A model generated the notes under the pieces. The model saw only the letters and a program-made list of their open reading frames with translations. It ran no database searches and was not told where the DNA came from. This document shows, in pieces, positions 36,405 through 47,700 of a DNA stretch of 64,000 nucleotides (position 1 is its first letter; each line of letters starts with the position of its first letter). Source of the DNA: Polynucleobacter meluiroseus. Its GTDB lineage: Bacteria; Pseudomonadota; Gammaproteobacteria; Burkholderiales; Burkholderiaceae. The position numbers and the translations under genes were made by a program. The stretch is from NCBI GenBank assembly GCA_945881875.1, contig CAMCVH010000003.1, positions 1-64,000 on the forward strand. The letters run 5' to 3'.

Positions 36405-37619
36405 TTAATCCCTAATACTCGGTAAAGCTTTATCTTTTGTGCCAGCAGTAATGATTGATAGTACAAATCTTACAAAAATATAACTAATCCAATTGGCTAA
36501 TTTTTCATAGATGGGTCTTTGATCATAGGCCTCTGAATAAACCTTTTGAGCAAGCTTCATAACTTGGTCAGTAATCCTATAACGAATTACCTTGATGACC
36601 TCATGATTACGAACAATTAAGTTAGCCTCATGATTTAATAAAAATGAAAAGTGGTCAAAATTGGATGAGCCTAATGTAGCCCAACGCCCATCAACTACTA
36701 ATGTTTTGGCATGTAATAACCCATTAGGATATTCGTATATTGAAATATTTGCCTTTAAGAACTGTCCATATAGAGTGGGGACCGCCCAATTCAACATCCG
36801 AAACTCATCCTTACCTAATAACAAGTTAACTGCTACTCCTCTTTGGGCTGCATTGACTAGTGCTTTTCTAAGTCGTCTTCCAGGTAAAAAATAAGGGGTC
36901 ACCAGCCAAATCTCTTCTCGAGACTGCCCAATCGCTTTAAGACTTGCTCTTTCGATATCCCGACGATGGTGTAAGTTATCTCTTGCAACTAATGCTATCT
37001 CTGATTTGGCATCATGGCGCAAACCCAGAAATTGATTATTACCCCATGGAAGCTCTTGCTCAAGCATTCTTTTTAAAATATTTTGAGGGTTCATCGAGTT
37101 TGGCTGTAAACGTTGCCACTGCCTTAAAAAGGTCGCATGTGCATTTTCAACAACTGCGCCAGTCGCCCGAAGTGCAAGATCCCACCTCAAACCGTTTAAC
37201 AAATTACCAAAAGAATTCTTTGCCTCATCGCAAATATTGATCCCACCTAAATAAACTTCCTGTTCATCAACAATGATTAATTTTCTGTGGGTTCTTGAAA
37301 AACCAAATGGCCCAAACCACCCTGGGTTGTAATAATTTAATTGAATGCCAGATTTTATAAATTCAGACTCAAACCGAAATGGTGAAGCTCCAAACCAATC
37401 AATAATGACTTTGACGTCTAAACCTTTCTGAGCAGCATCGATGAGTAGCTTAGCTATTTTTTGTGCTTGTTCATCAGCAGAAAAAATGTAGACCTCTAAA
37501 TAAATACTTTTTTGTGCTTTCAGCAGCGCAGCCTCAACAACCGGAAAGTAATCCTTACCACCCTCAAACAACTCTAAAGAATCAATACTCTGCCAACGAT
37601 CTTTACGTAACAGTGACAT
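36405..37619 (-). CDS. Cardiolipin synthase-like phospholipase D family protein (ClsB type)
   Basis: The 404-residue protein has two HKD motifs, HRKLIIVD (H111, K113, D118) and HAKTLVVD (H303, K305, D310), each followed by a GG/GS-N segment, as in the two active-site halves of PLD enzymes. Length and lack of N-terminal membrane helices match ClsB rather than ClsA. A hydrophobic segment is present near the C-terminus (about 370-392). Likely reaction: cardiolipin formation by phosphatidyl transfer; other phospholipid head-group exchanges are possible. Confidence 0.86.
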   Translation of the reverse strand: MSLLRKDRWQSIDSLELFEGGKDYFPVVEAALLKAQKSIYLEVYIFSADEQAQKIAKLLIDAAQKGLDVKVIIDWFGASPFRFESEFIKSGIQLNYYNPGWFGPFGFSRTHRKLIIVDEQEVYLGGINICDEAKNSFGNLLNGLRWDLALRATGAVVENAHATFLRQWQRLQPNSMNPQNILKRMLEQELPWGNNQFLGLRHDAKSEIALVARDNLHHRRDIERASLKAIGQSREEIWLVTPYFLPGRRLRKALVNAAQRGVAVNLLLGKDEFRMLNWAVPTLYGQFLKANISIYEYPNGLLHAKTLVVDGRWATLGSSNFDHFSFLLNHEANLIVRNHEVIKVIRYRITDQVMKLAQKVYSEAYDQRPIYEKLANWISYIFVRFVLSIITAGTKDKALPSIRD

Positions 37620-37627
37620 AAATTATT

Positions 37628-38068
37628 CTAAATTGAGTTAAGTTTTCTGATTGCCTCTTGGTTACTAGGAGAGAAGCACATATTTGCAGCATGCTCTATT
37701 GACTCCCATCTGTAGGAGATATGCTCTCTTGGTGCCAATTGAACTGGCACTCTGTCTTCTAGGGTCATACTGAACCAATGCTCAGTATTGGTCGTTGTGT
37801 CTTTGGGATATCTATGACGCCATTCTGGATAGATTTCATATTCAATTGAATGACTCATTGAAACTAAAGCATTCTCACTAAAAGTTTTGGCGTCAATCCC
37901 AGTTTCCTCTAGAAGCTCTCTTGCGGCTGCCTCTATCAGTGACTCACCAATAAAATCTATGCTTCCAGTAACTGACTGCCAAAACCCTGGATGATCCGCT
38001 CTTTCAAGCAATAACACCTCGCCCTTAGCTGTGTGAATGACAACTAAGACCGAGATGGGGATTTTCAC
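37628..38068 (-). CDS. nudB: Dihydroneopterin triphosphate diphosphatase (Nudix)
   Basis: NudB removes pyrophosphate from dihydroneopterin triphosphate in folate synthesis. The 146-residue protein has a Nudix box at 35-58 with the catalytic core RELLEETGI (E54, E55) and the NudB-like N-terminus [10 protein letters not shown] with WQSVTGSID. The G-to-E42 spacing is one longer than the textbook Nudix box, which I recall as typical of betaproteobacterial NudB. It overlaps aspS by 4 bases, a conserved pairing. Confidence 0.9.
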   Translation of the reverse strand: MKIPISVLVVIHTAKGEVLLLERADHPGFWQSVTGSIDFIGESLIEAAARELLEETGIDAKTFSENALVSMSHSIEYEIYPEWRHRYPKDTTTNTEHWFSMTLEDRVPVQLAPREHISYRWESIEHAANMCFSPSNQEAIRKLNSI

Positions 38069-39864
38069 GCAGGAACTTCTGTCTTACGTAAACGAATATG
38101 TAGTTCACGTAATTGCTTTTCGTCAACTGGGCTCGGTGCTTGCGTCAATAAACACTGAGCTCTTTGTGTTTTAGGAAAGGCAATAACATCACGAATAGAT
38201 TCGGCACCAGTCATCATGGTCACAATTCGGTCTAAACCAAATGCGACACCACCATGCGGAGGAGCACCGTATTGCAAAGCATCTAGTAAGAAGCCAAATT
38301 TAGCCTGGGCTTCCTCTGGGCCAATTTTAAGGGCTCTAAATACTTGGCTCTGAACAGCTTCTTTATGAATACGAACTGAGCCCCCACCAATTTCCCAACC
38401 ATTAAGAACCATGTCATAGGCTTTAGCCAAACACTTACCTGGATCAGTTTCAAGATATTTTAAATGCTCATCTTTAGGGCTAGTGAATGGATGATGGCAT
38501 GCAACCCATCGTGCCGCATCTTCATCGTAATCAAACATTGGGAAATCAACAACCCACATTGGCTGCCAAGTTTGCTCCATCAGACCATTTTCACGTGCCC
38601 AAGCTGAATGCCCTACTTTTAGTCTCAAGGCGCCAATTGAATCATTGACTACCTTTTCTTTATCAGCACCAAAGAAAATAATGTCACCATCTTTAGCGCC
38701 AGTTCTAGCTAATATTTCTGCAACAGCAGCATCATGCAAATTCTTCACAATAGGAGACTGCAATCCATCACGACCTTTAGCAATTTCATTGACCTTAATC
38801 CAAGCCAAACCCTTGGCACCATAGATGGCAACAAACTGTGTGTAGTCATCGATGTCACTTCGACTGATAGTCGCACCACCTGGAATGCGCAAACCAACCA
38901 CTCGGCCGTTAGGCATATTCGCAGCACCTGAGAATACTTTGAAATCAACGTCTTTCATGACATCCGTTAACTCAGTGAACTCTAGCTTGACGCGAAGGTC
39001 AGGTTTATCAGATCCAAAACGAGCCATCGCTTCTGAGTAAGCCATCACTGGGAAAGGATTGACCAACTCAACATTCATCACAGTTTTAAATATGTGACGA
39101 ATCATATTCTCAAATAAATCACGAATCTCATACTCATCAAGGAAAGCAGTTTCGCAATCGATTTGCGTAAATTCTGGTTGACGATCTGCTCGTAAGTCCT
39201 CATCTCTAAAGCATTTGGTAACTTGGTAGTAACGGTCAAATCCAGCCACCATTAATAATTGTTTAAACAACTGAGGAGACTGCGGTAACGCAAAGAATTG
39301 ACCATCATGGACACGTGAAGGGACAAGATAGTCTCTTGCACCCTCAGGCGTGCTTTTAGTGAGCATTGGAGTTTCAATATCAATAAAGCCTGCCTGATCA
39401 AGATAACGGCGGCTTTCCATTGCAACGTTATAGCGTAAACGCAAATTCTTTTGCATTTGAGGCCGACGTAAATCTAGTACACGATGAGTTAAGCGCGTTG
39501 TCTCAGAAAGGTTGTCGTCTTCTAATTGGAATGGTGGCGTAATAGAGGCATTTAAAATATTTAATTCGTGACAAAGAATTTCTACTTTACCGCTTACCAA
39601 ATCGTTGTTCTCTGTTCCCGCAGGACGAGCTCTTACAAGGCCAATGATTTGAATACAAAACTCATTACGAACTTCCTCAGCCATTTTGAACATGTCAGCG
39701 CGATCAGGGTCACAAACAACCTGCACAAAACCATCCCGATCTCGTAAGTCAATAAAAATAACTCCGCCATGATCGCGACGGCGATTAACCCAACCGGCTA
39801 GTTTGACTTGTTCTCCGATAAGGGCTTCTGTGACTTGCCCACATTGATGGCTACGCATTGACAT
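38065..39864 (-). CDS. aspS: Aspartyl-tRNA synthetase, probably non-discriminating (Asp/Asn)
   Basis: The 599-residue bacterial-type AspRS has an OB anticodon-binding domain (about 1-110), class II motif 2 [18 protein letters not shown], the bacterial GAD insertion (about 290-410) and motif 3 [13 protein letters not shown]. In the OB domain it has [15 protein letters not shown], with His at residue 32, the position where non-discriminating enzymes such as that of Pseudomonas aeruginosa carry H31. Such enzymes also load Asp on tRNA-Asn for GatCAB. A second ATG two codons in is an alternative start; GGAAG fits the first. Confidence 0.95.
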   Translation of the reverse strand: MSMRSHQCGQVTEALIGEQVKLAGWVNRRRDHGGVIFIDLRDRDGFVQVVCDPDRADMFKMAEEVRNEFCIQIIGLVRARPAGTENNDLVSGKVEILCHELNILNASITPPFQLEDDNLSETTRLTHRVLDLRRPQMQKNLRLRYNVAMESRRYLDQAGFIDIETPMLTKSTPEGARDYLVPSRVHDGQFFALPQSPQLFKQLLMVAGFDRYYQVTKCFRDEDLRADRQPEFTQIDCETAFLDEYEIRDLFENMIRHIFKTVMNVELVNPFPVMAYSEAMARFGSDKPDLRVKLEFTELTDVMKDVDFKVFSGAANMPNGRVVGLRIPGGATISRSDIDDYTQFVAIYGAKGLAWIKVNEIAKGRDGLQSPIVKNLHDAAVAEILARTGAKDGDIIFFGADKEKVVNDSIGALRLKVGHSAWARENGLMEQTWQPMWVVDFPMFDYDEDAARWVACHHPFTSPKDEHLKYLETDPGKCLAKAYDMVLNGWEIGGGSVRIHKEAVQSQVFRALKIGPEEAQAKFGFLLDALQYGAPPHGGVAFGLDRIVTMMTGAESIRDVIAFPKTQRAQCLLTQAPSPVDEKQLRELHIRLRKTEVPA

Positions 39865-39872
39865 AAAACTTC

Positions 39873-40508
39873 CTACTTTGCAGTTGATTCTGGATGATTT
39901 GAAGGAGGTACTGATCCCATTGAAACAATATGTTTAAGGGCTTCTTCGACCCCCATATCAAGCTCAATGATGTCCGCTTTAGGAACAATCATAAAAAAAC
40001 CTGAAGTTGGGTTTGGGGTTGTTGGTAAAAACACGTTCACGTGTTCACCATTTAATTTATCAGCAACCTCTGCAGCTGGATTACCAGTGACAAAAGCGAT
40101 AGTCCAAGAACCATTACGAGGATATGGAATTAATACTGCTTTTCTAAAGGCATTGCCTTTACTTGAAAACAAAGTACCTGAAACTTGTTTAACGCTGGAA
40201 TAGATAGATTTTACGATTGGAATACGTGTAATAAATTGATCCCACAAACGTACCCACCATTGCCCAGCAAAGTTAGCCGCTATGACACCAGTGACCAAAA
40301 TAATGCCAATAACAATCAGAATGCCCACACCAGGAAGGTCATTAAAGGACTGAAGTGCTGGCTTGGAATCCAAGGGCGAAACTGCCATCAGAGCCGACAT
40401 GACTGAGCCAAAAATACTATTTAATAAAGATAAGCCCCAAGTTATCACCCAAACAGTGATAGCTAAAGGGGCCCAAACGAGCATGCCGGCGATAAAATAT
40501 TTTTTCAT
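39873..40508 (-). CDS. DUF502 family membrane protein
   Basis: The 211-residue protein has two membrane helices (about 4-32 and 59-84) and a soluble C-terminal half with [17 protein letters not shown] and [16 protein letters not shown], the DUF502 signatures. Function is unknown. The gene stands 8 bases before aspS and 20 bases after ubiB; DUF502-aspS adjacency is common in betaproteobacteria. Confidence 0.87.
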   Translation of the reverse strand: MKKYFIAGMLVWAPLAITVWVITWGLSLLNSIFGSVMSALMAVSPLDSKPALQSFNDLPGVGILIVIGIILVTGVIAANFAGQWWVRLWDQFITRIPIVKSIYSSVKQVSGTLFSSKGNAFRKAVLIPYPRNGSWTIAFVTGNPAAEVADKLNGEHVNVFLPTTPNPTSGFFMIVPKADIIELDMGVEEALKHIVSMGSVPPSNHPESTAK

Positions 40509-40528
40509 GAAGCTTTAAATTATAGGGC

Positions 40529-42106
40529 TTAGCCAAGCCAGGTGAGAGTAAATAAGGTTCCTGTGAATAATCCACCAAAGAAAAGGATGCTTCCCCAAAT
40601 TAGTCTTCGCGTTTGCTTTTGTTCAACTATCAGCTTCAGCATCAACTCTTGTGTAACATCATTTTGTTTTTCTTGATTATTCTCTAACAATTTTACAAGA
40701 AGTCTAGGGATAGTAGGCACTAACTTAGACCATTGTGGCGCCTCATTCTTAATACGCTCAACGAATCCACGAATACCAATTTGTTGATCCATCCAGCGCT
40801 CTAAAACTGGTTTAGCTGTTTTCCATAAGTCCATATCAGGGTCTAATTGGCGACCCAAACCCTCTACGTTTAATAAAGTTTTTTGTAACAAAGTCAGTTG
40901 AGGTTGAATTTCAACGTTAAATCTTCTTGAAACCTGAAAGAGCCTCATCAGCACTAAACCCAACGAAATGTCTTTTAATGGACGATCGAAATAAGGCTCA
41001 CACACTGATCTAACTGCACCTTCAAGTTCTTCAACTCTGGTTTCTTTAGGTACCCATCCAGATTCAATATGTAACTCAGCAACTCTTCTGTAGTTTCTAT
41101 TAAAAAAAGCTAAAAAATTTTGTGCCAGATAATTTTTGTCAACATCAGACAGTGCTCCCACAATGCCAAAGTCTAAAGCGATGTAGCGACCAAATGTTTC
41201 AGGGGTAATACTTACGAAAATATTTCCAGGATGCATGTCTGCATGGAAAAAACCGTCTTGGAATACTTGCGTGAAAAAAATCTCCACGCCATCTGATGCC
41301 AACTTCTTAAGATCAATACCCGCTGCCTGAAGTTGATCTAACTTAGAGATTGGTATTCCATACATCCGCTCCATAACCATTACATTAAAACCACACAGAT
41401 CCCAATACATCTCCGGAATCATCAACTTGGTTGAGTCTGCAAAGTTTCTTCGAAGTTGACTTGAGTTAGAAGCCTCCCTCATGAGATCTAACTCATCGTG
41501 TAAATAAGTATCAAACTCTTCTACGTTCTCTCTTGGTTTTAATCGTTTACCATCTCGCCACAACTTCTCAACTAATCCGGCAAGTATCTTTAATAAAGCT
41601 AAATCACTTTCAATAATCGATAAGATACCGGGGCGCAAAACTTTTACTGCTACATGTTTACCTTCCCATTCGGGATACTTATCAGTTCCTTTTAATACTG
41701 CAAAATGAACCTGTGCAACTGAAGCACTTGCAGTCGGGGTGCGATCAAAAGAAATAAAAACTTCAGATAACTTTTTTCCAAGAGAAGCTTCTACCAAGGC
41801 AATTGACTTATCTTCTGAGAAGGGTGGGACTTGATCTTGTAACTTTGCTAATTCATCAGCAATATCAGTTGGCAGAAGGTCACGGCGCGTTGATAGAACC
41901 TGACCAAACTTAATAAAAATCGGACCTAATGCTTCTAAAGCCAATCTTAAACTTTCACCACGGGTATAAGATCCCGGTGTGGTCCAAGATAGAGCAGATA
42001 GAATTAACTTAATAATGCCGGGCTTTAAACTATCCCTAACTATTCTTAAAAGCCCAAAACGCCAGATAGTGAAGATGATCTTCAATAATCTTAAAAGCTG
42101 TCTCAC
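40529..42106 (-). CDS. ubiB: Ubiquinone biosynthesis protein UbiB (atypical kinase/ATPase)
   Basis: UbiB is an ABC1/ADCK-family protein needed for ubiquinone synthesis, probably to move lipid intermediates to the Ubi complex. The 525 residues show the KxGQ motif as KFGQ (66-69), the alanine-rich loop ASASVAQVH, the catalytic-loop segment [10 protein letters not shown] and DFG in ALDFGIVG. Two C-terminal membrane helices end the protein (about 500-523). It overlaps ubiJ by 4 bases. Confidence 0.96.
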   Translation of the reverse strand: MRQLLRLLKIIFTIWRFGLLRIVRDSLKPGIIKLILSALSWTTPGSYTRGESLRLALEALGPIFIKFGQVLSTRRDLLPTDIADELAKLQDQVPPFSEDKSIALVEASLGKKLSEVFISFDRTPTASASVAQVHFAVLKGTDKYPEWEGKHVAVKVLRPGILSIIESDLALLKILAGLVEKLWRDGKRLKPRENVEEFDTYLHDELDLMREASNSSQLRRNFADSTKLMIPEMYWDLCGFNVMVMERMYGIPISKLDQLQAAGIDLKKLASDGVEIFFTQVFQDGFFHADMHPGNIFVSITPETFGRYIALDFGIVGALSDVDKNYLAQNFLAFFNRNYRRVAELHIESGWVPKETRVEELEGAVRSVCEPYFDRPLKDISLGLVLMRLFQVSRRFNVEIQPQLTLLQKTLLNVEGLGRQLDPDMDLWKTAKPVLERWMDQQIGIRGFVERIKNEAPQWSKLVPTIPRLLVKLLENNQEKQNDVTQELMLKLIVEQKQTRRLIWGSILFFGGLFTGTLFTLTWLG

Positions 42107-42681
42107 TGAGTTTTCTCCAATAGGCGTTCAATACGTTTTTCAATACGTTCAACATCATCACGTAATTGACGTAGATTATTTTTGTAATGGGTTAACTCTT
42201 CTTGCTGAACTAAGGTTGGCTGTTCATGAACCAAATATTCAAAAATACTACCGCCGACATCTTTAACAGCAGCTTGACCGTATTTATTCGCTTTTTTAGC
42301 AGCTTGAACAATGCGGTGAGCCATTGCATCACCAACTAGCTTTGAGAGATCCTCTTCAAATTCCCAGCGTAGCTGCCCAGCTAACTTTGACATAGCATGG
42401 GCCAGATCCACATCACCTGAAACTTTCACATGTTGTGCAGCAGCGTCTTGACCTCCCGCTACAAAAGCACTTAACACATCAGATCCAATGGTTAATTTAA
42501 CATTAGGTTCGACTAAAGGATTTTGAATTAATGAAAACCGACTGCTCTCATCAATCATGAGACTGACTTCTGTCATTGGTAATACTATTTGTATTGTTTT
42601 ACCAATATGCTTGCGTAAAAGATCACTGGCCCAAGATTCTTGGGCCAGTAGATAATTTAAGGCTTGAACAATCTTCTTCAG
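42103..42681 (-). CDS. ubiJ: Ubiquinone biosynthesis accessory factor UbiJ (SCP2 domain), apparent non-AUG start
   Basis: UbiJ is a lipid-binding scaffold of the cytosolic Ubi complex. The first ATG is at 42576 and gives 157 residues, but the frame stays open upstream and encodes about 35 further residues that match the UbiJ N-terminus ([16 protein letters not shown], then [11 protein letters not shown]). An in-frame TAG lies at 42706-42704, and between it and 42576 no ATG, GTG or TTG occurs. The best candidates are CTG at 42681, one base after the preceding gene's stop, giving 192 residues beginning [11 protein letters not shown], or ATT at 42672. The C-terminus is a coiled coil ([20 protein letters not shown]). 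No Shine-Dalgarno sequence is visible at any of these. Confidence 0.85.
   Translation of the reverse strand: MKKIVQALNYLLAQESWASDLLRKHIGKTIQIVLPMTEVSLMIDESSRFSLIQNPLVEPNVKLTIGSDVLSAFVAGGQDAAAQHVKVSGDVDLAHAMSKLAGQLRWEFEEDLSKLVGDAMAHRIVQAAKKANKYGQAAVKDVGGSIFEYLVHEQPTLVQQEELTHYKNNLRQLRDDVERIEKRIERLLEKTQ
42617..42649 (-). terminator. Terminator-like hairpin inside the 5' part of ubiJ
   Basis: Arms 42639-42649 and 42625-42635 are perfect 11-base reverse complements with a 3-base loop. On the minus strand GATC and then TTTT follow. It looks like an intrinsic terminator 34 bases past the Tim44-like gene, yet it also codes for conserved residues of UbiJ (LAQESWAS). It may act as a partial terminator or attenuator between the two genes. 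Confidence 0.5.
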
Positions 42682-42682
42682 A

Positions 42683-43561
42683 TTAGACCAATTGTTGTAT
42701 ACCGGCTAGTACCCAACCACCTTGACCATTGACAGGTTTTGTTAAATTCCAAACCTCAATAAATGACTCTGCTGTACCGTCTGCTTGCTCACGAATCATT
42801 CCTGAGAATCGAACGCTGGCAAGATGAATATCACTTGCTGTTTCTACACCCAGTAACTCAGCATCGAGAGTTAATACCTCAGTGCGATTATTGGCATTTG
42901 CACGAGCACCAAGATCTTGACTCAACTCAACAAACATCTCAGGAGTAGCAAATTCTCTTAACTTCTCTAAGTCACCATTATCCCAAGCCTGCTGTAAATG
43001 TACAAAGTGCTTCTTAGCATTTAATAGGAAAGACTCTTGATCAAAATTCTGAATTCCAGTTTCTTGAACTGCCACCTCTGGAGCTGAAGAAGCACTTGGC
43101 ATAACAGGTTGATCTCTTTCGTATTGCTTTGCAGAATCCCTCTGAGATCCGCCGGCAGGACTCATCTTATATTTAGCTTGAGAACCCGCAAACCTTTTAA
43201 AGAGCCATAGGCCGATCATCGCTACTGCCATAACCATTAATAAACCCATAAAGAATGACGATGCGGCTTCACCTAAACCAAAGTGAGAAAGCAACCAACC
43301 AATTCCTAGTCCAGCGGCTAAGCCACCTAGAATACCGCCCATACCAAAACCTTTTTTAGGTTGTGCTGCTGCCGGCGCAGCAGCAGGAGCAGCTGCGGGA
43401 GCTGCTGGTTTAGCAGCAGGAGTCGCCTCTTTTTTCGAGATATTAGACTGTTTACCAACGCTTTTTGAGCCGCCAAGACGTTTTGCTTCAACATCCATTG
43501 AAGAGCCCAATAAAACAAAAGAAGAAAGAACTAAATAAACAAAACTTTTCTTCAAAATCAT
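42683..43561 (-). CDS. Tim44-like domain protein, membrane anchored
   Basis: The 292-residue protein starts with a signal peptide or anchor (about 5-26), followed by a low-complexity Ala/Pro linker (about 47-68), a Gly-rich segment and a membrane helix (about 100-124), then a C-terminal Tim44-like domain (about 170-290, FLLNAKKHFVHLQQAWDNGD and RFSGMIREQADG). The family is widespread in proteobacteria beside ubiquinone genes, but its role is not defined. AGAGGTG precedes the ATG at good spacing. It is followed 1 base later by the proposed ubiJ start. Confidence 0.86.
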   Translation of the reverse strand: MILKKSFVYLVLSSFVLLGSSMDVEAKRLGGSKSVGKQSNISKKEATPAAKPAAPAAAPAAAPAAAQPKKGFGMGGILGGLAAGLGIGWLLSHFGLGEAASSFFMGLLMVMAVAMIGLWLFKRFAGSQAKYKMSPAGGSQRDSAKQYERDQPVMPSASSAPEVAVQETGIQNFDQESFLLNAKKHFVHLQQAWDNGDLEKLREFATPEMFVELSQDLGARANANNRTEVLTLDAELLGVETASDIHLASVRFSGMIREQADGTAESFIEVWNLTKPVNGQGGWVLAGIQQLV

Positions 43562-43585
43562 GTGACACCTCTTTCAGTAAAAAAA

Positions 43586-44329
43586 CTAATATTTATAACC
43601 AATATGTAACGTAACAATACCACCAGTTAGGGAGTGATACTCAACCTTATCAAAACCCACTTCTTCCATCATGGCTTTAAGCGTCTCTTGATCTGGGTGC
43701 ATTCTGATAGATTCAGCTAAGTAACGATAACTATCTGCGTCACCAGCTACTTTTTGGCCTAACCAAGGCAGTATTTTGAACGAATAAGCATCGTAAATCG
43801 GCTTCAATGTATCCACAGGTTTAGAGAACTCTAAAACCATCACTTTTCCACCAGGTTTTACTACCCGTAACATCTCTTTAAGAGCCTTCTCTTTATGAGT
43901 CATATTACGAAGCCCAAAAGCAACTGTAGTTAAGTCAAAATAATTATTTGGGAAAGGGATTTGCTCTGCATCAACCTGAACACAGGGTAGATGGTAGCCT
44001 TTGTCTAACAAACGATCGCGGCCATAACCCAACATAGATGCATTGATATCTGTTAACCAAACTTGTCCACCTGTTTCGCGCTCAAGCCCCACTGATTTAG
44101 CAAAGCTCAAAGCTAAGTCGCCAGTACCACCAGCGATATCTAAAACCTTATGCCCGAGACGAACACCTGCTTTACTGATAGTGAAATGTTTCCAAACACG
44201 ATGCAAACCACCAGACATCAAGTCATTCATGATGTCGTACTTATTGGCTACAGAGTGAAAGACTTCGGCAACTTTACTTGCCTTTTCTCTCTCATCAACT
44301 GTTTTATACCCGAAGTGCGTTTGAGCCAT
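43586..44329 (-). CDS. ubiE: Ubiquinone/menaquinone C-methyltransferase UbiE
   Basis: UbiE C-methylates the ubiquinone ring at C2. The 247-residue SAM enzyme has the conserved N-terminal [17 protein letters not shown], the SAM motif [13 protein letters not shown], and the UbiE signatures [17 protein letters not shown] and RPGG-like [16 protein letters not shown]. The chromosomal order ubiE - Tim44-like - ubiJ - ubiB groups ubiquinone functions in one transcription unit. Confidence 0.97.
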   Translation of the reverse strand: MAQTHFGYKTVDEREKASKVAEVFHSVANKYDIMNDLMSGGLHRVWKHFTISKAGVRLGHKVLDIAGGTGDLALSFAKSVGLERETGGQVWLTDINASMLGYGRDRLLDKGYHLPCVQVDAEQIPFPNNYFDLTTVAFGLRNMTHKEKALKEMLRVVKPGGKVMVLEFSKPVDTLKPIYDAYSFKILPWLGQKVAGDADSYRYLAESIRMHPDQETLKAMMEEVGFDKVEYHSLTGGIVTLHIGYKY

Positions 44330-44355
44330 ATTTGTTTTTTATTTTTATTCTTAAA

Positions 44356-44766
44356 TTAGTGGCTACTGCAAGAAGATCCAGTTTCTTTATGCATAGATGC
44401 ATCTCGATCTGCTCCGGCTGCCAATATGCGATCTAAATAGTCTTGCCACATTTCTTCATAATTAAGGCACATCTCATACAAATACTCCCATGAGAAGATA
44501 CCTGAATCATGGCCATCATCAAAGATTGGCTTAATCGCATAGTGACCCACTTGTTCAATGTTGCTAATCACAACATGGCGCTTACCAGTCTGAAGAGTTT
44601 CTTGACCGATACCATGGCCGCGTACCTCTGCAGACGGTGACCAAACTCTCAAGAACTCAAATGGTAATTGATAACTTTTTCCGTCAGGGTATCCCAACTC
44701 TAAAAACTTCGATTGCTGATGAACAGCAATATTGACAGGCATTGGTACTTTATTAGATTGCGTCAT
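44356..44766 (-). CDS. DUF971 family protein
   Basis: The 136-residue protein carries the DUF971 domain (about 15-110, LELGYPDGKSYQLPFEFLRVWSPSAEV and ISNIEQVGHYAIKPIFDDGHDSGIFSW), the same fold as the N-terminal domain of gamma-butyrobetaine hydroxylase. It ends in a Cys/His tail (SSCSSH). The family has been linked to Fe-S metabolism in other bacteria, but no activity can be assigned here. It follows the DUF3683 gene by 2 bases and precedes ubiE, a common betaproteobacterial pairing. Confidence 0.88.
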   Translation of the reverse strand: MTQSNKVPMPVNIAVHQQSKFLELGYPDGKSYQLPFEFLRVWSPSAEVRGHGIGQETLQTGKRHVVISNIEQVGHYAIKPIFDDGHDSGIFSWEYLYEMCLNYEEMWQDYLDRILAAGADRDASMHKETGSSCSSH

Positions 44767-44768
44767 AT

Positions 44769-47700
44769 CTAAACCAAAACCCTTTCAATACCGCCTGTGT
44801 TGGCATTTTTAACAAAGTCAGCCATCCAGTTCTCACCCAAAATATGAGATGCCATTTCAACCACAATGTAATCAGCCTTAGTGCCTGAATCCTCATCAAA
44901 GCGTGACAACCCTTGCAAACATGATGGGCAGCTTGTTAGCACTTTTACCTGTCCATCAAAACCTTCTCTGAGGTCATCAGCGCCCTTACGCATTTCAATT
45001 TCTTTACGGAATCGAACTTGTGTAGAAATATCTGGTCTTGTCACCGCTAAAGTTCCGGATTCACCACAGCAACGGTCATTCTTTAAAATGGCTGCGCCGT
45101 CTTCGGTTGTCACCAAACTATTAACCGTCTTTAATGGATCCTGTAACTTCATCGGGCTATGGCAAGGATCGTGATACATATACCTGACACCTTTAGCACC
45201 TTCTAACTTAATACCTTTTTCCAATAAGAACTCATGGATATCTATGATGCGGCATCCAGGGAAAATCTTATCGAATTCATAACCAGCCAACTGGTCATAA
45301 CAAGTTCCACAGGACACAACGACCGTTTTTATATCCAAGTAATTTAATGTATTCGCCATACGATGAAACAACACGCGATTATCAGTAATGATCTTATCGG
45401 CCTTATCAAAATCCCCTGATCCACGCTGAGGATAGCCACAACATAAATAACCTGGCGGCAAAATAGTTTGAACATCAGCGTGCCACAACATGGCTTGTGT
45501 TGCTAAACCTACTTGAGAAAATAATCTCTCAGATCCGCAACCCGGAAAATAAAATACAGCTTCGGTATCAACAGATGTTGTTTTAGGATTTCTAATAATT
45601 GGTACAACATCTGAATCTTCGATATCCAATAAAGCACGTGCGGTTTTCTTAGGTAAGTTTCCTGGCATCTTTTTATTGATGAAATGGATCACTTGCTCTT
45701 GAATCGGCGGCTTGACTAAAGTGGTTGAACGCGGCTGAGCCGTTTGCTTTTTTGCAAACCCTTTCAGCAAATCGTGAGCCAAGCGTTGAGCTTTATAACC
45801 CCAAGACATCATCAACTTACGCGTCAGTTGAATTGTTTCTGGATTAGTTGCATTCAAAAAGAACATCGCTGCTGAAGCACCAGGGTTAAATTTCTTTTGA
45901 CCCATTTTGCGCAACAAATTACGCATGTTCATAGTGACGTCACCAAAGTCGATCTTAACTGGACATGGTGTTAAACACTTATGACAAACGGTACAGTGCG
46001 CGGCCACATCATCGAAGGCCTCCCAATGCTTAACTGAAACACCACGCCTTGTTTGTTCCTCATACAAGAAAGCTTCAACCAGTAAGGAGGTGGCCAAAAT
46101 TTTGTTTCTTGGGCTATAAAATAAGTTGGCGCGAGGAACGTGAGTAGCACACACCGGCTTGCACTTACCGCAACGCAAACAATCTTTGATGCTTGTTGCG
46201 ATTGCACCAATATCACTTTGCTGCATGATCAATGATTCATGACCCATCAAACCAAAGCTTGGTGTGTAGGCATTTTTCAAATCGGCGCCCGGCATTAACT
46301 TACCTTTATTGAAGCGTCCCTCAGGATCAACTTTTTCTTTATAGGTTCTAAAGTCTTTAATCTCATCTTCAGTTAAGTATTCAAGCTTTGTAATACCAAT
46401 ACCGTGCTCACCTGAAATAACACCATCTAAAGATCTTGCCAAAGCCATGATCCGATCAACAGACTTATGAGCATCTTGCAACATGTCATAGTCATCAGAG
46501 TTAACAGGAATATTAGTGTGAACGTTACCGTCACCAGCATGCATATGCAAAGCAACAAACACACGAGTACGAAGTACTCGTTTATGGATAACTTCACACT
46601 CTTGTAAGATAGGCTCAAATGCCACGCCACTAAAAATATTTCTAAGTTCGGCTCGAACCTCTAGCTTCCATGAAGTTCTCAAGCTACGCTCTTGAAGCCC
46701 TGGAAAAAACTCATTCATGTTGTTGGCCCAATTTGACCAACGACCCCGCACTTCAGAAATTAGTTGTAATGCCAAGGTTACTCGATCTCCGAGTAATTCA
46801 GCTCCAGGTATGTCGTTTGCATCATCTGACTTACCTAAAGGTAACTGACCCTGCTTAAAAAATACTTCCAATTCATTCAGTAACTGAAGTTTATTTTTTA
46901 GAGAAAGTTCAATATTGATGAACTCAATACCGTCTGTATATTCACCCATGCGATTCAAAGGTATGACAACGTCTTCGTTAACTTTGAATGCATTCGTATG
47001 TTTTGCAATTGCTGCAGTTCTTGCACGATCTAACCAAAACTTTTTGCGAGCCTCAGGGCTGACGGCAACAAAGCCCTCACCAACCCTAGCGTTAGCCATA
47101 CGAATAACCTCACTTGCAGCCATTGCAACGGCATTCTCATCATCGCCAACGATGTCACCGATTAGAACCATTTTTGGCAAAACGTTACGTTTAGATTTAG
47201 TGGCGTATCCAACAGCTTTTAAGTAACGCTCATCCAAATGCTCTAAGCCAGCCAAAATTGCACCGCCCTGTTTTGTTTGTAGATCTAGATAAGCTTTAAT
47301 TTCCACAATGCTTGGAATGGCCTCACGAGCTTGTCCAAAAAACTCCAAACAAACTGTACGGATTTGTTTGGGCATGCGATGTAACACCCATCGCGCACTT
47401 GTAATAAGTCCGTCGCAACCTTCTTTTTGCACTCCCGGTAAACCAGATAAGAATTTATCCGTTACATCTTTACCTAAGCCCGCCTTACGAAAGCGCTTAC
47501 CTTCAATTTTTAACTCTTCAGTTTTTAATACTTTTTCGCCTGGTGACTTCGTGCCATCAGACCAAACTAATTTAAAAGTAGCAAAATCAGCATCATGAAT
47601 CTTGCTCATGTTGTGACCGATACGTTCAATATCTAACCAGTTACCCTCAGGATCAACCATACGCCATGAAGCCAAGTTATCCAAAGCAGTTCCCCAAAGA

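Noticed and set aside
43370..43425. Tandem GC-rich repeat (gcagcagcagg type) as a mobile or CRISPR-like repeat
   Set aside because: It is the coding sequence of the Ala/Pro-rich linker in the Tim44-like protein.
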